From Welwitschia mirabilis (lineage: Eukaryota > Gnetophyta > Gnetopsida > Welwitschiales): a stretch of 64,000 bases of DNA. The position numbers and the translations under genes were made by a program. Shown here piece after piece: positions 1 through 11,108 of this stretch. Positions within the stretch are counted from its first letter, which is position 1. Each line of letters opens with the position of its first letter. The DNA is taken from positions 293,584,174 to 293,648,173 of the forward strand of contig JBOZIK010000001.1 in the NCBI GenBank assembly GCA_051453625.1, read 5' to 3'. A model generated the notes under the pieces. It was not told the DNA's origin, did not search any database, and saw only the letters and a program-made list of their open reading frames with translations.

Positions 1-692
1 GTATGATTTTATACTAGACTTAATTCTTAGTATATATAAGTGTTGTAATTTAATCCTCATTTCATAGCATAGATTATTATTTTTTAACAATAATTTACTT
101 TAATTATTGTCCTAAGGCTTATAGAAATTTATCTTAGATGAATTGGTAGATGGCACCTTGATTAAGATTCACTTTATTTAAGTTTAAGGGTTTCAACTTT
201 GATTTGAGGATGATTAGTAGGATGCAACTGAGTTCTTATGATATTTTGATAAAGATAGGAAGATGGATTAATATCTATTAAGAACCTATCAGTTGCAAAT
301 TAAGTTTTCTTGACAATTAAAGTATTGACATTATATGATTTGGTCTAGTTATTCATGATCAATCTAAGACATTTAATTAAATACATTTAAGAAACTTGTG
401 ACTTGTATAGTAATCTTACTTAATAGATCCTATAGGTCTATTTTTAACAAACTAAAATATCAATTTCAGTCTCATATTTAATAAATGATTAAAAAGATAA
501 TTATATAATATACATTTATATCATTATCTCCATTTAAGTTTTCAATAAAATAAAATGAATATAATGCATCTAAATTACTTTTACATCATTCTAAGGAGTA
601 CTTAACTTGATTTTTCTAATTTCTCAAGTTTTTATATAATAAATTTATCTATTTATTTTGACTTATATTTTTAGAAAAATATTAATTATGAT
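1..692. other. AT-rich left flank, no gene seen
   Basis: I recognise no coding segment, RNA gene or element boundary here. The only defined point is its right edge: bases 688-692 read ATGAT, the left copy of the target-site duplication of element A. Confidence 0.6.
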
Positions 693-1446
693 TGTTAACA
701 TGTAAAAATAGACATTTATATCAAGTTTTTTAGGCCAATTTATTGTAAATGAAGTTATTAATTTAGTTGTTTTAATCATAAACTATGTCTTTTATTATTT
801 TTAAAATAAAATTAAATGTTAAGTTTTTCTCCATATTAAATTGCGAATATTTAGGCACTTTTGGAATACATGGTAGAAGATGGATATAATTTTGCACAAA
901 ACCATGGTGGCATTGAAGCTATGTGGTGACCTTCACCAAATTCTATAAGACAACCTCCATCAAATGCTAAATGAAAAAGATTCTATGTAATGCTAGATGA
1001 CAAAATCTAATATACCTAATTATATATGATAGAATATTATCTACCTAATGCTAAATGATAAAGATTCCATCCTCCCTATAAAAGGGCCTTAAACCCTTCA
1101 TTATATTCATCTTTACATTAGAGAAATTGGAGACTTTGAAGAATTAACTTGTGATGCCTTTCCAAATGATTCTTTGGGTAAATGATCTAGTCTTTGAGGA
1201 TTGTAAAGGAGTTATGTTTTCTTCCTTCTTTATTTGTTATGAATTTGTTCTTTTTAGATGGAAAAATTTATTTTTATTTGATCTTAATTCATGAGTAATA
1301 TCATAATTAAGATGCTTAAATAACTTCTTCAACTATTAAATTTAATTTAGTTGTGTGAATTAATCTTTATGAATCAGTCTCTTAATTTCATAGATATTAA
1401 GCATTTAGAAGTACTTGGTTTCTATTATATTTAAGATTAAATTTAT
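693..1446 (+). repeat. Element A 5' LTR, first part
   Basis: Collinear with 23791-24462. Shared landmarks are the start (TTAACATGTAAAAAT), a run around GGAATACATG, the repeated phrase CCTCCATCAAATGC, and a promoter-like CTATAAAAG followed by CCTTCATT. The last is at about 1076-1102 here and 24215-24243 in the other LTR and is the likely U3/R region. Element B interrupts the LTR after 1446. Confidence 0.85.
1076..1086 (+). promoter_or_regulatory. Putative TATA region of element A LTR
   Basis: CCTATAAAAG lies in the middle of the LTR and is conserved in the 3' LTR copy near 24215. This is the expected place for the retrotransposon promoter. There is no expression evidence. Confidence 0.45.
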
Positions 1447-3706
1447 TAAGAATCCATTGTCATTGATTAATTTAATGAGTTTTTATAGTAAGTCTATTTT
1501 GTAGAGACTTTTGAGCACCAGGCGACTGACTTCTAAGACCGGGCGACTGACTTGTTAAAGAACTATGATACTACTTTAAAATTGGGTGACTATCCACATA
1601 ATATTGGGTGACTAGACTGACATAGATTAAGAAACTAATCAGCTAAAGAATGGGTAACCGAATGAGTTATACTAGATGACTGAGCTGTTACATCAGGAAA
1701 TAGACTAGTTNNNNNNNNNNNNNNNNNNNNNNNNNNNNNNNNNNNNNNNNNNNNNNNNNNNNNNNNNNNNNNNNNNNNNNNNNNNNNNNNNNNNNNNNNN
1801 NNNNNNNNNNNNNNNNNNNNNNNNNNNNNNNNNNNNNNNNNNNNNNNNNNNNNNNNNNNNNNNNNNNNNNNNNNNNNNNNNNNNNNNNNNNNNNNNNNNN
1901 NNNNNNNNNNNNNNNNNNNNNNNNNNNNNNNNNNNNNNNNNNNNNNNNNNNNNNNNNNNNNNNNNNNNNNNNNNNNNNNNNNNNNNNNNNNNNNNNNNNN
2001 NNNNNNNNNNNNNNNNNNNNNNNNNNNNNNNNNNNNNNNNNNNNNNNNNNNNNNNNNNNNNNNNNNNNNNNNNNNNNNNNNNNNNNNNNNNNNNNNNNNN
2101 NNNNNNNNNNNNNNNNNNNNNNNNNNNNNNNNNNNNNNNNNNNNNNNNNNNNNNNNNNNNNNNNNNNNNNNNNNNNNNNNNNNNNNNNNNNNNNNNNNNN
2201 NNNNNNNNNNNNNNNNNNNNNNNNNNNNNNNNNNNNNNNNNNNNNNNNNNNNNNNNNNNNNNNNNNNNNNNNNNNNNNNNNNNNNNNNNNNNNNNNNNNN
2301 NNNNNNNNNNNNNNNNNNNNNNNNNNNNNNNNNNNNNNNNNNNNNNNNNNNNNNNNNNNNNNNNNNNNNNNNNNNNNNNNNNNNNNNNNNNNNNNNNNNN
2401 NNNNNNNNNNNNNNNNNNNNNNNNNNNNNNNNNNNNNNNNNNNNNNNNNNNNNNNNNNNNNNNNNNNNNNNNNNNNNNNNNNNNNNNNNNNNNNNNNNNN
2501 NNNNNNNNNNNNNNNNNNNNNNNNNNNNNNNNNNNNNNNNNNNNNNNNNNNNNNNNNNNNNNNNNNNNNNNNNNNNNNNNNNNNNNNNNNNNNNNNNNNN
2601 NNNNNNNNNNNNNNNNNNNNNNNNNNNNNNNNNNNNNNNNNNNNNNNNNNNNNNNNNNNNNNNNNNNNNNNNNNGATAACCAAAACTCTATAATTCAAGT
2701 GACCTCGTTTGATCTTGAATGTAAGAACTGGGGAAAACATGGGTGACTACTAAATGGACACAGGTGACCACACTACATTCTACAAAATTCAATGTAATAA
2801 TAAAATAGATGACTGACTAAACTTCTGAGGGTGACTACATGATAATCAGTAAATCCTGAATTTGGTAAATGCAAGGATGACTAGTGGATGTGATTATGGG
2901 TGAACACATTCTGCCCAGAACCTACCCTTATAAGGTTGACCAAGTAAAAATTATCAGGGTAACTGCATAAAGTTCAACTACATATAAACCTAAGGGTGAC
3001 CAAATATGTGCAAGTTATGTACTAAGAAATCTGTGTTAAGCATGGGTGACTGAATATTAGAAACAAGGGCGACCTCAGGTTCAAGTGACTAAGAACTATA
3101 TCAAGGTTGATCATACAAAGAAGAAATGTAACTATTATGACTTCAATGGTTTATCAAAAGGAACACAATGGTCCATTAAAAAGTGCAATGGTTTACTTCA
3201 TTCTGATAAGATAGTTACCTTATGTATCTTTAGTATTTAAGCTCTTCTCTAATCAAATGAGCTATAAGACTTTTTGTAAAATTTTGAGATTGAGAAAGAA
3301 GAACTATCATACTCTCTTGAGACTGTATCTGAGCTAGCTTTAAGTTCAGATTTCTGATTGAGTTTATCATTGTATATACTTAGAAGAAGAGATTGCTATA
3401 CCTTTGAGAAAATATCTATGCATCTGTGCACTCTACTTTTTTCTTTTCCTTTGTGATTGAGAATAAGTCATAAAATCTTCTGTGGCTGTGAAATGTTATT
3501 TGGTGAGCCTAAAAACCATCATTTAAAGCTAATATATGCTAGCAAAGGAAAAGAAGTCTAAGATGATAAAGTATGATGTCTATCCACCCTTAAATATTTT
3601 GTTTTTACATTACTTTTCTACTTGTCTTATTTTTAGGGTGTGAAGAATAAGGAAATTAATTTTAAAGATCTATTCACTCCCCTATAGGTTCGATCCTCAA
3701 CTTGCA
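1447..3706 (+). repeat. Element B 5' LTR (contains oversized N run)
   Basis: Matches 11109-12413 from end to end. It is rich in the motif GTGAC[CT]/GCGACTGAC, about 20 degenerate copies spaced 20-60 bases apart. The first base pair is TA where TG is expected, and the end is CTTGCA. The N run at 1711-2674 corresponds to only about 7 bases in the 3' LTR, so the real LTR is close to 1.3 kb. Confidence 0.85.
1711..2674. other. N run, 964 bases
   Basis: Lies in the 5' LTR of B. The flanks (AGACTAGTT and GATAACCAAAAC) are about 7 bases apart in the 3' LTR near 11365-11390. The stated size is thus probably an overestimate, unless a private insertion is missing. Confidence 0.8.
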
Positions 3707-3707
3707 A

Positions 3708-3720
3708 TTAGTATTTGAGT
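3708..3720 (+). other. Element B primer-binding site (initiator Met tRNA type)
   Basis: TTAGTATTTGAGT directly follows the LTR end. It equals the usual copia TTGGTATC[AT]GAGC with G-to-A and C-to-T changes. Confidence 0.7.
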
Positions 3721-3769
3721 GAGGTTGAGCAATAGATCTTAATAGATCTCTGCTCCTCTGATCCCTAGA

Positions 3770-5200
3770 AAATGAGTTAATTCACTAAAGGAAATTCTAT
3801 TACAATACCTCCATCCTTCGATGGAATAAAATATGGTTTTTGAAAAGCAAAGATGAAAGTCTTTGTTTAATCCATTAACCTTAAAATATGGGAGTCTATT
3901 CCTAATGGATATTATCCTCATGCTGTGCAAGATCCGGTAACCAAGTTGGCTATTCCAAAGAGAAAGAACGGATGGATGCCTAATGAAAAATTAGTTATAA
4001 CATGTATCTTCAATGGTCTAAATGCCATCTTCTGTGCTATAGGTCCAAAAGATTTTAAAAGAGTTATAAATTACACCAGTATCAAAGAAGTATGGGATAT
4101 ATTAAAAACTGCACATAAAGTAACCAATCTAGTAAATAGGTAAGCTTTAAATGCTGATCACCCAGTTTGAAGATCTAAAGATGGAAGACGATGAAGGTAT
4201 TAATGAATTTTTTGCAAAGCTAATAGATATTGTAAATTCTATGCATGGTTTAGATGAAACAATTGAAGAATCAAGAGTGGTTTGTAAAGCCTTGAGTTCT
4301 CTGCCCAAAAGGTTCAATCAAAAGTAACTGCCATTGAGAAAAGTAAAGACCTAAACCTTATGAAACTAAATGAACTCCAAGGGAACCTTCACACTTTTGA
4401 GCTCAAGTTTTAAAAACAAAAGAATAAGAGTGTGGTATTATCTACCACACATGAAATTCTTGAAATAAATAATGGATCTAAGCAATAACTAAAAAGTAAT
4501 GATGAAGTAGCTATTCTAGCCAAAGGATTCAGATGCTTTATGCAAAGATGACAAGGTGGAGGTTAGTCTAAGAGATCACCAAGAAGGAAAGAGGAAGGAC
4601 GTTATAAATATAGTGATATTCTTGGAAATGTTTTCATCACACATTGAGTATCTACTCAAACAATAGAAAAGATGATAAAAGAAAAGAAAAGGAAGTCCTA
4701 TTAGCAATATGGGACGATGAAGAAAGTGAGAGTGAATAGAACTTAGATTCAGAACATAGTGGTATCTCTCTTATGGCTATCATCAATTAAAAGGTGTGCT
4801 CTTCTTCTCACATTGATTCAGTCATTATTGAATATATGCTAAATGATGTAAAATTAGAATTGTATTTGGAATGTCAAACTCTGGCTCATAGAGTAAATCA
4901 ACTAAGAAAAAAATAAACTCCTTCTAGAAAAGATTGAGATTAGGAAAAAGGAAATTAAATAACTAGAGATTAACCTTGCCTTAACCTCCTATCGTATTAA
5001 AGATTAAGTCTTTCAAAAATTATTCCCTCGCTCATTTAATACTTATCACTACTCGTATTTCAAACCCTTGTCTAAGACAAACTCCAAGAGCTCTTTAGCT
5101 AATATCACCTACCATTATTGCAACAAAAAGGATCATTTTAAGATTGATTTAATCTTTCATAAAAGTTAGTTTTCTCAATCCATATTACAATTTAAGTTTA
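3770..5200 (+). pseudogene. Element B gag remnant
   Basis: Translating three frames in succession gives a copia Gag. The N-terminal motif reads PPSFDGIKYGF with a stop where Trp is expected, followed by KAKMKVF. A UBN2/DUF4219-type stretch follows at 3925-4143 (CIFNGLNAIF, SIKEVWDILKTAH). The segment at 4150-4480 resembles the downstream helices (FEDLKMEDDEGINEFF, then ARLSSLPKRF-like). Near 5100-5150 there is a broken zinc knuckle (YHYCNKKDHFKID) that has lost cysteines. Gag forms the particle and binds RNA. Several frameshifts and stops make this non-functional. The longest open piece has 72 codons, so do not treat it as a separate gene. Confidence 0.85.
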
Positions 5201-5299
5201 CTTTTTCCAAAAAATATCATCCTTTTGCAAATAAAAACAAATGATTGGGGTGAATCTCAAAATCCATAACTAGAATCCTATTGATCCAAATGACTTTAA

Positions 5300-5458
5300 A
5301 AGCAACTAATCATTCTTGTTGATATCTAGATAGTGGGTTCTCGAGACATATGATAGGTGACAAGTCAAACTTTATTAACTTCAAGGAATACAATGGAGAA
5401 GTAGTCACTTTTAGGAATAATGGAAAAGATTAGATTGAAGGAATTAGAAGCATTGGTG
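5300..5458 (+). pseudogene. Element B protease (retropepsin) remnant
   Basis: The frame reads YLDSGFSRHMIGDKSNF around 5320-5370. This is the copia protease active-site region (WYLDSGCSRHMTGD in the family) with the Cys changed to Phe and an upstream stop at the Trp position. Further on it reads NLPNIHNVLFINGLKHNLLS, the standard continuation into the GAG-pre-integrase linker, which is duplicated across the N run at 5536-5635. Confidence 0.85.
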
Positions 5459-5712
5459 GAGGTAACTTACCAAATATTCACAATGTTTTATTTATTAATG
5501 GATTAAAGCATAACTTGTTAAGCATTAGTCAAATTNNNNNNNNNNNNNNNNNNNNNNNNNNNNNNNNNNNNNNNNNNNNNNNNNNNNNNNNNNNNNNNNN
5601 NNNNNNNNNNNNNNNNNNNNNNNNNNNNNNNNNNNGAGGTAACTTACCAAATATTCACAATGTTTTATTTATTAATGGATTAAAGCATAACTTGTTAAGC
5701 ATTAGTCAAATT
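5459..5712. repeat. 77-bp edge duplication around a 100-N gap
   Basis: Bases 5459-5535 and 5636-5712 are the same 77-base sequence, separated by exactly 100 N (5536-5635). This is the signature of two contigs that overlap but were not merged. The protein repeats itself (GNLPNIHNVLF) at the same point, so I read one genomic copy, not two. Confidence 0.85.
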
Positions 5713-5809
5713 TGTGATAAAGATCATAAAGTATTTTTCGATGAAAATAAATGTATTATGAAACATAATAAAACATATCAACTATTACTTGTAGAAAAAT
5801 AACTCTATA

Positions 5810-6700
5810 TGTCTATATTCTCATATTCAGAAGATATTATATGGCATCAGCACTTATGTTAGATTATTTTTTATACTTTAAAAAAATTATGTCATGATGA
5901 GATAGTTATAGGTCTTCCTAAAATCTCTTTCTCTTATAAAGGGTTATGTAACACTTCTCAAAAGGAAAAACAAACCAGAACATCTCATAAAAAGGTTAGC
6001 AATATTACAACTAGCAAACCTTTAGATTTAATTCATATGGATTTAGTTGGGCTTATTCAAACTATGAGTCTATCCAAAAAAAGATATTTTTTAGTTATGT
6101 TAACGATTTTTCTAGATTTTCATGGGTAGCTTTTCCTCATGCAAAATCTGATACCTATGAAAATTTTGTTAAAATTTGCAAGAAGCTTCAAACTAAAAAG
6201 AAGTATGTAATAAAGAAAATACAAAGTAATCATGGTAAAAAATTTGAGAATGAAAGATTTAAAATTTATTGCAACTCAAATCAAATTGGCCATGAGTTCT
6301 CAACCCATAAAATCCCTTAATAAAATGGAATAGCTAAAAGGAAAAATCAAACTCTAGTAGATATGATAAGAGTAATGATAAATGATAAGAATATTCCAAA
6401 ATAGTTTTGGGCTAAAGCAGTGAACAGGGCATGTCATATATCAAATAGATTTTATTTGAGGCCTAGAAATTCTAGAACCCCTTATGAACTCTAAAATGGA
6501 AATAAGATAAATATATATTACTTTAAAACCTTTAGAAGTAAATTCTTTATTTTAAAAGATAAAGAGGAATTAGCAAAATTTAATTCTAAGTCAGATGAAG
6601 GAATATTTTTAGGGTACTCTTAATCCAGTAGAGCATATAAAGTGTTTAACAAATGAACTCTTCATATGAAAGAATTGATTAATGTAAAAATTCATGATGT
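5810..6700 (+). pseudogene. Element B integrase remnant
   Basis: The family order can be followed through frameshifts: a pre-integrase WHQHLC segment near 5840; KPLDLIHMDLVGLIQT near 6020; SRFSWVAFPHAKSDTYENF in another frame near 6110-6180; IKKIQSNHGKKFEN near 6215; a stop-containing QNGIAKRKNQTLVDM near 6320; and the FLGYS...AYKVFN tail near 6605. The catalytic core is the rve/DDE fold that joins cDNA to host DNA. The expected Asp of SDHG is Asn, and Gln codons have become stops, so it is inactive. Confidence 0.85.
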
Positions 6701-6929
6701 TTTAGATTCATCAAAATCCATTAACATTGATGAATATGTAATTCCTTCCTGTTCTATCAATCAATCTAAAGAAATCTCAAAAGATAAGGTAATATCAGAA
6801 ATTAAGGAACTCAAGGATCATCCTCTAGAACCTATAATTGAAAATATTGAGTAAGATATTATTACTAGAAATTTTCTCAAAAAATTTAATGCTTATATCT
6901 ATCTGTTATCTTAAATAAAACCTAAATCT

Positions 6930-7870
6930 TTTGAAAAAGCCAGATCTAATCCTAGTTGAATCAATGTCATGCAAGAGGAACTTGAACAATTTACTAGAAA
7001 TAAAGTTTAATCACTTGTTGTAAAACCAAATGGAAAAAATGTCATAGGTACAAAGTGGATTTTAAGAAATAAAGTAAATGAGAAAAATGAGATTACTAAG
7101 AACAAAGCTAGATTAGTGGNNNNNNNNNNNNNNNNNNNNNNNNNNNNNNNNNNNNNNNNNNNNNNNNNNNNNNNNNNNNNNNNNNNNNNNNNNNNNNNNN
7201 NNNNNNNNNNNNNNNNNNNCATAGGTACAAAGTGGATTTTAAGAAATAAAGTAAATGAGAAAAATGAGATTACTAAGAACAAAGCTAGATTAGTGGCTCA
7301 AGGGTACTCCCAAATAAAAGGAGTAAATTGTAAAGACACATTTCCTCCAGTTGCTTGACAAGAATTAATTAGGATGTTTTTAGCTTTTACTTGCTTCAAG
7401 AAAATAAAGGTCTTTTAAATGAATGTAAAAAGTGCATTTCTTAAAGAACACATTGAAGAAGAAGTATATTTAAAGAAACCTCAAGGCTTATTTGATACTC
7501 ATAAACCTGAGTATGTATATAAACTTAACAAATCCTTGTATAGATTAAAATAAGCTCCTATAGCTTGGTATGAAAAGCTTTCTTCCTTCTTACTTTAACA
7601 TGGTTTTTTTAGAGGCTCCTTTAATAGAACTTTATTCAGAAAAGTTTTGAATGATGACTTAATTATTATTTAAATCTATGTAGATGATATTATTTTTGGA
7701 TCAATAAATAAAAACTTGTCAAATAACTTTGCAAAACCCATGAGTTCTAAATTTAAAATAAGTATGGTTAGACCTATAAATATGTTTTTGTGTTTACAAA
7801 TTTAATAACATGAATATGGTATCTTTATAAATAAAAAGAATATACCTTAGATTTAATAAAGAAATTCAAA
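6930..7870 (+). pseudogene. Element B reverse transcriptase remnant
   Basis: RVT_2-type RT. Visible blocks are MQEELEQFTRNKV; GTKWILRNKVNEKNEITKNK near 7222-7281; ARLVAQGYSQIKGVNCKDTF; VKSAFLKEHIEEEVYLKKPQ near 7425-7480; SLYRLK-stop-AP (Gln lost) near 7535; and the catalytic YVDDIIFGSINKNL near 7678-7720. The YVDD signature is intact but frameshifts and stops occur on both sides. A 100-N gap (7120-7219) with a 77-bp edge duplication lies inside the domain. Confidence 0.9.
7043..7296. repeat. 77-bp edge duplication around a 100-N gap
   Basis: Bases 7043-7119 recur as 7220-7296 across 100 N (7120-7219). Same pattern and same overlap length as at 5459-5712. Probably one genomic copy. Confidence 0.85.
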
Positions 7871-7894
7871 CTAGAAAATGCAAAATGTATAGAA

Positions 7895-8570
7895 TCTCCA
7901 ATGGCCATGAATGTTAAAATTTCTCTAGATGAAAATGGCAAGGATGTGAATCAAAATGTATATCATAGTATTATTGAAAGTCTATTATATCTAATAGCTA
8001 GTCACCCTAATATAGATTTTAGTATTGGTTTATGTGCCACGTATTACAGCAAACCAAAGGAATTACATCTTACTGCTGAAAAGAGAATATTTTGCTATGT
8101 AAAAGGTCCTCTAAAGTTTGGCTTATGGTTTTTAAATAATACTCCTTTAAGCTTAACAGGTTATAGTAATGTAGATTGGGTCAAATACAAAGATGATTGC
8201 AAGAACATAAGTGGTGAATGCTTTTTCTTTGAAAGTTGTCTCAGAGCCTGATATATTAAGAAATAATGCTCCATCTCTTTTTATACAGTTAAATCCAAGT
8301 ACATAGCCACTAGAGCATGTTTTACTCAGATCTTGTGGATGAAAGAGACCTTGAAGGATTATAGCCTTAACATCAAAAAATTTCCAATCCTATGTAATAA
8401 CTCAAGTACAATTCAAATCGCTCATAATTCAGTTCAATAAACCACATCAAGAACATCAATTTTAGATACCATTTTATTTGAGAATTGGTGGAAAACAAAA
8501 TAATTTCTTTAGAATATGTGTGTACTGAAGATCAACTAGCCGATATCTTTATGAACCCTTATTGTCAGAT
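7895..8570 (+). pseudogene. Element B RNase H remnant
   Basis: An open stretch at 7901-8251 (116 codons, the longest of the element's pol) carries the copia RNase H region: YHSIIESLLYLIASHPNIDF, then LTGYSNVDW (GYSDADW in the family, with the catalytic Asp region altered), then KSKYIATRACFTQILWMKE near 8290-8345, ending in EDQLADIFMNPY near 8527-8562 (the family's DQLADIFTKPL). It degrades the RNA strand during cDNA synthesis. An internal stop near 8250 and lost acidic residues argue against activity. Confidence 0.88.
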
Positions 8571-8699
8571 CATTTTTTTACTCTTTGTTGTTTTTTAGGT
8601 ATCAAGTTTGAAAAAGTTTGAAAAGCACTTACTAAACCTAGCCACATCTAAATAATAAACTTTAGTTAGGGGATTTAAATTTTTAAATATCATATACAT

Positions 8700-9090
8700 T
8701 TCAACCCTAGTCAATCTCTTTTTAAAGTAGGGTGACCGCTTATCCTTTAGTTTTTTTTTACGATTAAACTTTACTTCTTATTGGGTCAATCAACCATTCT
8801 GTTAGGTCGACTAGTCTAGTCCTAGTTTTTTTCTATATAAATCTATAGTTACTGGATTAACTAAATAGTTTATTCTGGTTGACCTCTTCAAGTAATTTCT
8901 TTAGTTACATTAGGTGAAACTTACCTTCCTTCTAAGTCAACTGAGTTTAATTCAATTTTGACTATCAGCTTCTTATTTCGTAGGGTTGACCATTTGTATC
9001 TTTAGATCAACCGCTACCTTACTATTTAGGTTTTTAAATCTTTATATAAATTGGTCAACCTTATGGTTGGTCATCTTCGTTTAAGGCAGT
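8700..9090. repeat. GTCAAC/GTTGAC motif-rich spacer of element B
   Basis: Between RNase H and the third ORF there are about ten degenerate copies of GTCAAC or its complement GTTGAC (for example GGTCGACTAG, GGTTGACC, GGTCAACC). They echo the GTGAC motifs of the LTRs. No coding frame is recognisable. Confidence 0.6.
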
Positions 9091-9222
9091 GTACCGTGTA
9101 TTTTTTGAATCTGCCTACCTTGTTTCCTTTTCCTCATTCTTTGCTTTTCCTCTGTCATTTTCTGAAGTTTTAGGGGGTCCTCTTTAAATTTTCTACATTT
9201 TTCTCTCAGATCTAGGATTTAA

Positions 9223-10690
9223 ATGCCTTTTTCATATCCAGGAGAGGGATCCAGAAAGAGAAGAAAAGAGGTAGCTATCAAACCTCTAAGCTATGTATTC
9301 TCTAAGATGAGTACTCAACAATTGAGGCATTTTGAGAAATATTTTAAGATCAGTCTAATAGCCTTAAAAATATTCCATGAGCTCATGCAATTTCTAAGCC
9401 TGAGGGAGGTCCATACTTTGCTAGATGAAGTCAACTGGGGACACTTTCTTCATGTCTCTAGCACTTGTTACCCTTTGGTAACCAAGTTGTTTCATTTAAA
9501 TGCTAGATATAATTCCTCTTAATCCACTTTTATTACTTTAGTTTTTGACCAAGAAATGTGCATCACTACAGATCTGATAGCTTTTCTTATTAGACTTCCT
9601 AAAAGAAACTAGGATGAGTATTGATTTATGGCTCAATCTTTTGAGGAAAAGGATGTAGCCACTCACCACCTGTGTGGCACTTACATCATTTGGAAGAAGA
9701 CACTTAAAGCTTCCCAGCTTCTTTCAAGATTTCTTTTATTGCACTTCATCATATCATACAATTTCTTACTAGTTGCTAGACATACAGATAAGCTTTCTAA
9801 CTATTGAATCTTCTTAATGTATGCACTAGATAGGAGAAAAGATATTGATGCTCTTAGGATGATGCTCAAGNNNNNNNNNNNNNNNNNNNNNNNNNNNNNN
9901 NNNNNNNNNNNNNNNNNNNNNNNNNNNNNNNNNNNNNNNNNNNNNNNNNNNNNNNNNNNNNNNNNNNNNNNNNNNNNNNNNNNNNNNNNNNNNNNNNNNN
10001 NNNNNNNNNNNNNNNNNNNNNNNNNNNNNNNNNNNNNNNNNNNNNNNNNNNNNNNNNNNNNNNNNNNNNNNNNNNNNNNNNNNNNNNNNNNNNNNNNNNN
10101 NNNNNNNNNNNNNNNNNNNNNNNNNNNNNNNNNNNNNNNNNNNNNNNNNNNNNNNNNNNNNNNNNNNNNNNNNNNNNNNNNNNNNNNNNNNNNNNNNNNN
10201 NNNNNNNNNNNNNNNNNNNNNNNNNNNNNNNNNNNNNNNNNNNNNNNNNNNNNNNNNNNNNNNNNNNNNNNNNNNNNNNNNNNNNNNNNNNNNNNNNNNN
10301 NNNNNNNNNNNNNNNNNNNNNNNNNNNNNNNNNNNNNNNNNNNNNNNNNNNNNNNNNNNNNNNNNNNNNNNNNNNNNNNNNNNATGCACTAGATAGGAGA
10401 AAAGACATTGATGCTCTTAGGATGATGCTCAAGCACATGACCAACCAGCTTCAGTCATATAAGAGGTGTACCCTACCATATTCTTTCCTTATTATGTGGA
10501 TTTTTCATTACTTTGACATTCCCATCTAGTTAGAAAGGAGACCCAGAAGCTCATGGGAGCTATTGATTGTGCTACTTTGTCTAAGATGCATATTTTTGAA
10601 GAACTAGCTACTTCTTCTAAGCCTAAGGTCAAGCCCTTTTAGATCCTAAAGATCCTTCATCTCTTATATTGTATCAACTCTAGGACTCAT
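9223..10690 (+). pseudogene. Element B third ORF (env-like / plant transposon protein region)
   Basis: Starts with a 99-codon open stretch (MPFSYPGEGSRKRRKEV..., 9223-9522) and continues past a stop as a recognisable frame to about 9870: TFITLVFDQEMCITTD, then FMAQSFEEKDVATHHLCGTY, RFLLLHFIISYNF, and ALDRRKDIDALRMMLK. The pattern (RHFEKYF, WGHFLHVSSTCYPLVTKLFHLNARY) matches the protein often found 3' of pol in Sireviruses and called env-like or putative plant transposon protein. Its role is unknown in the family. The rest of the ORF lies around a 513-N gap. I am fairly sure of the family resemblance and make no claim about function. Confidence 0.65.
9821..10433. repeat. 50-bp edge duplication around a 513-N gap
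   Basis: Bases 9821-9870 recur at 10384-10433 with one difference (T/C), separated by N at 9871-10383. The protein repeats RRKDIDALRMMLK on both sides. Probably unmerged contig ends. Confidence 0.8.
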
Positions 10691-10836
10691 TACATAAAGG
10701 AGGCACTTATTGCCAATTGTTGACACCTATCAGGATAAGAATGCTTAGTCATCTAATTCCTTTAAATCTAATTAAGTCTGTGTGTCTTTTTTATTGTCTT
10801 CTTCTTCTTAGTTATGCTTCCTATCCTTGATTTCAT

Positions 10837-11103
10837 CAAAAAGGTGGAGAATAATTTGTATTTATATTATTACATTTTGTCACTTATTTATACTGTATTA
10901 AAAAAAATCCACCTTTCATAATGTAATACAATTTTTTCAATAATACAAAGAAGTCTTTTTCCTATGAAAATCTATCTGATCTTTGCTAACTTACTTTTAA
11001 ACAAAACACATTTAAATTTATTCATTTTCGAAGTTAAATGAGTTGTTGCGAAGAACCCATATGTCAAGTTATTGTTTTTCCTCAATCAATGATAAAGGAG
11101 GAG
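10837..11103 (+). other. Element B polypurine tracts
   Basis: AAAGGAGGAG at 11094-11103 lies just upstream of the 3' LTR start (11109) and is the likely plus-strand primer. A second copy, AAAAAGGTGGAGAATA near 10839-10854, resembles the AAAAAGGGGGAGA tract usual for this lineage and may be an upstream duplicate. Confidence 0.6.
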
Positions 11104-11108
11104 TTTTT

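Noticed and set aside
1688-2740. Long open frame across the first N run
   Set aside because: Almost all residues are unknown (N). The frame exists only because N codons contain no stop.
9817-10444. Three long frames on both strands around 9.8-10.4 kb, and one at 24515-24868
   Set aside because: Same cause: they consist of N. The real content is the third ORF of element B, and the LTR of A, respectively.
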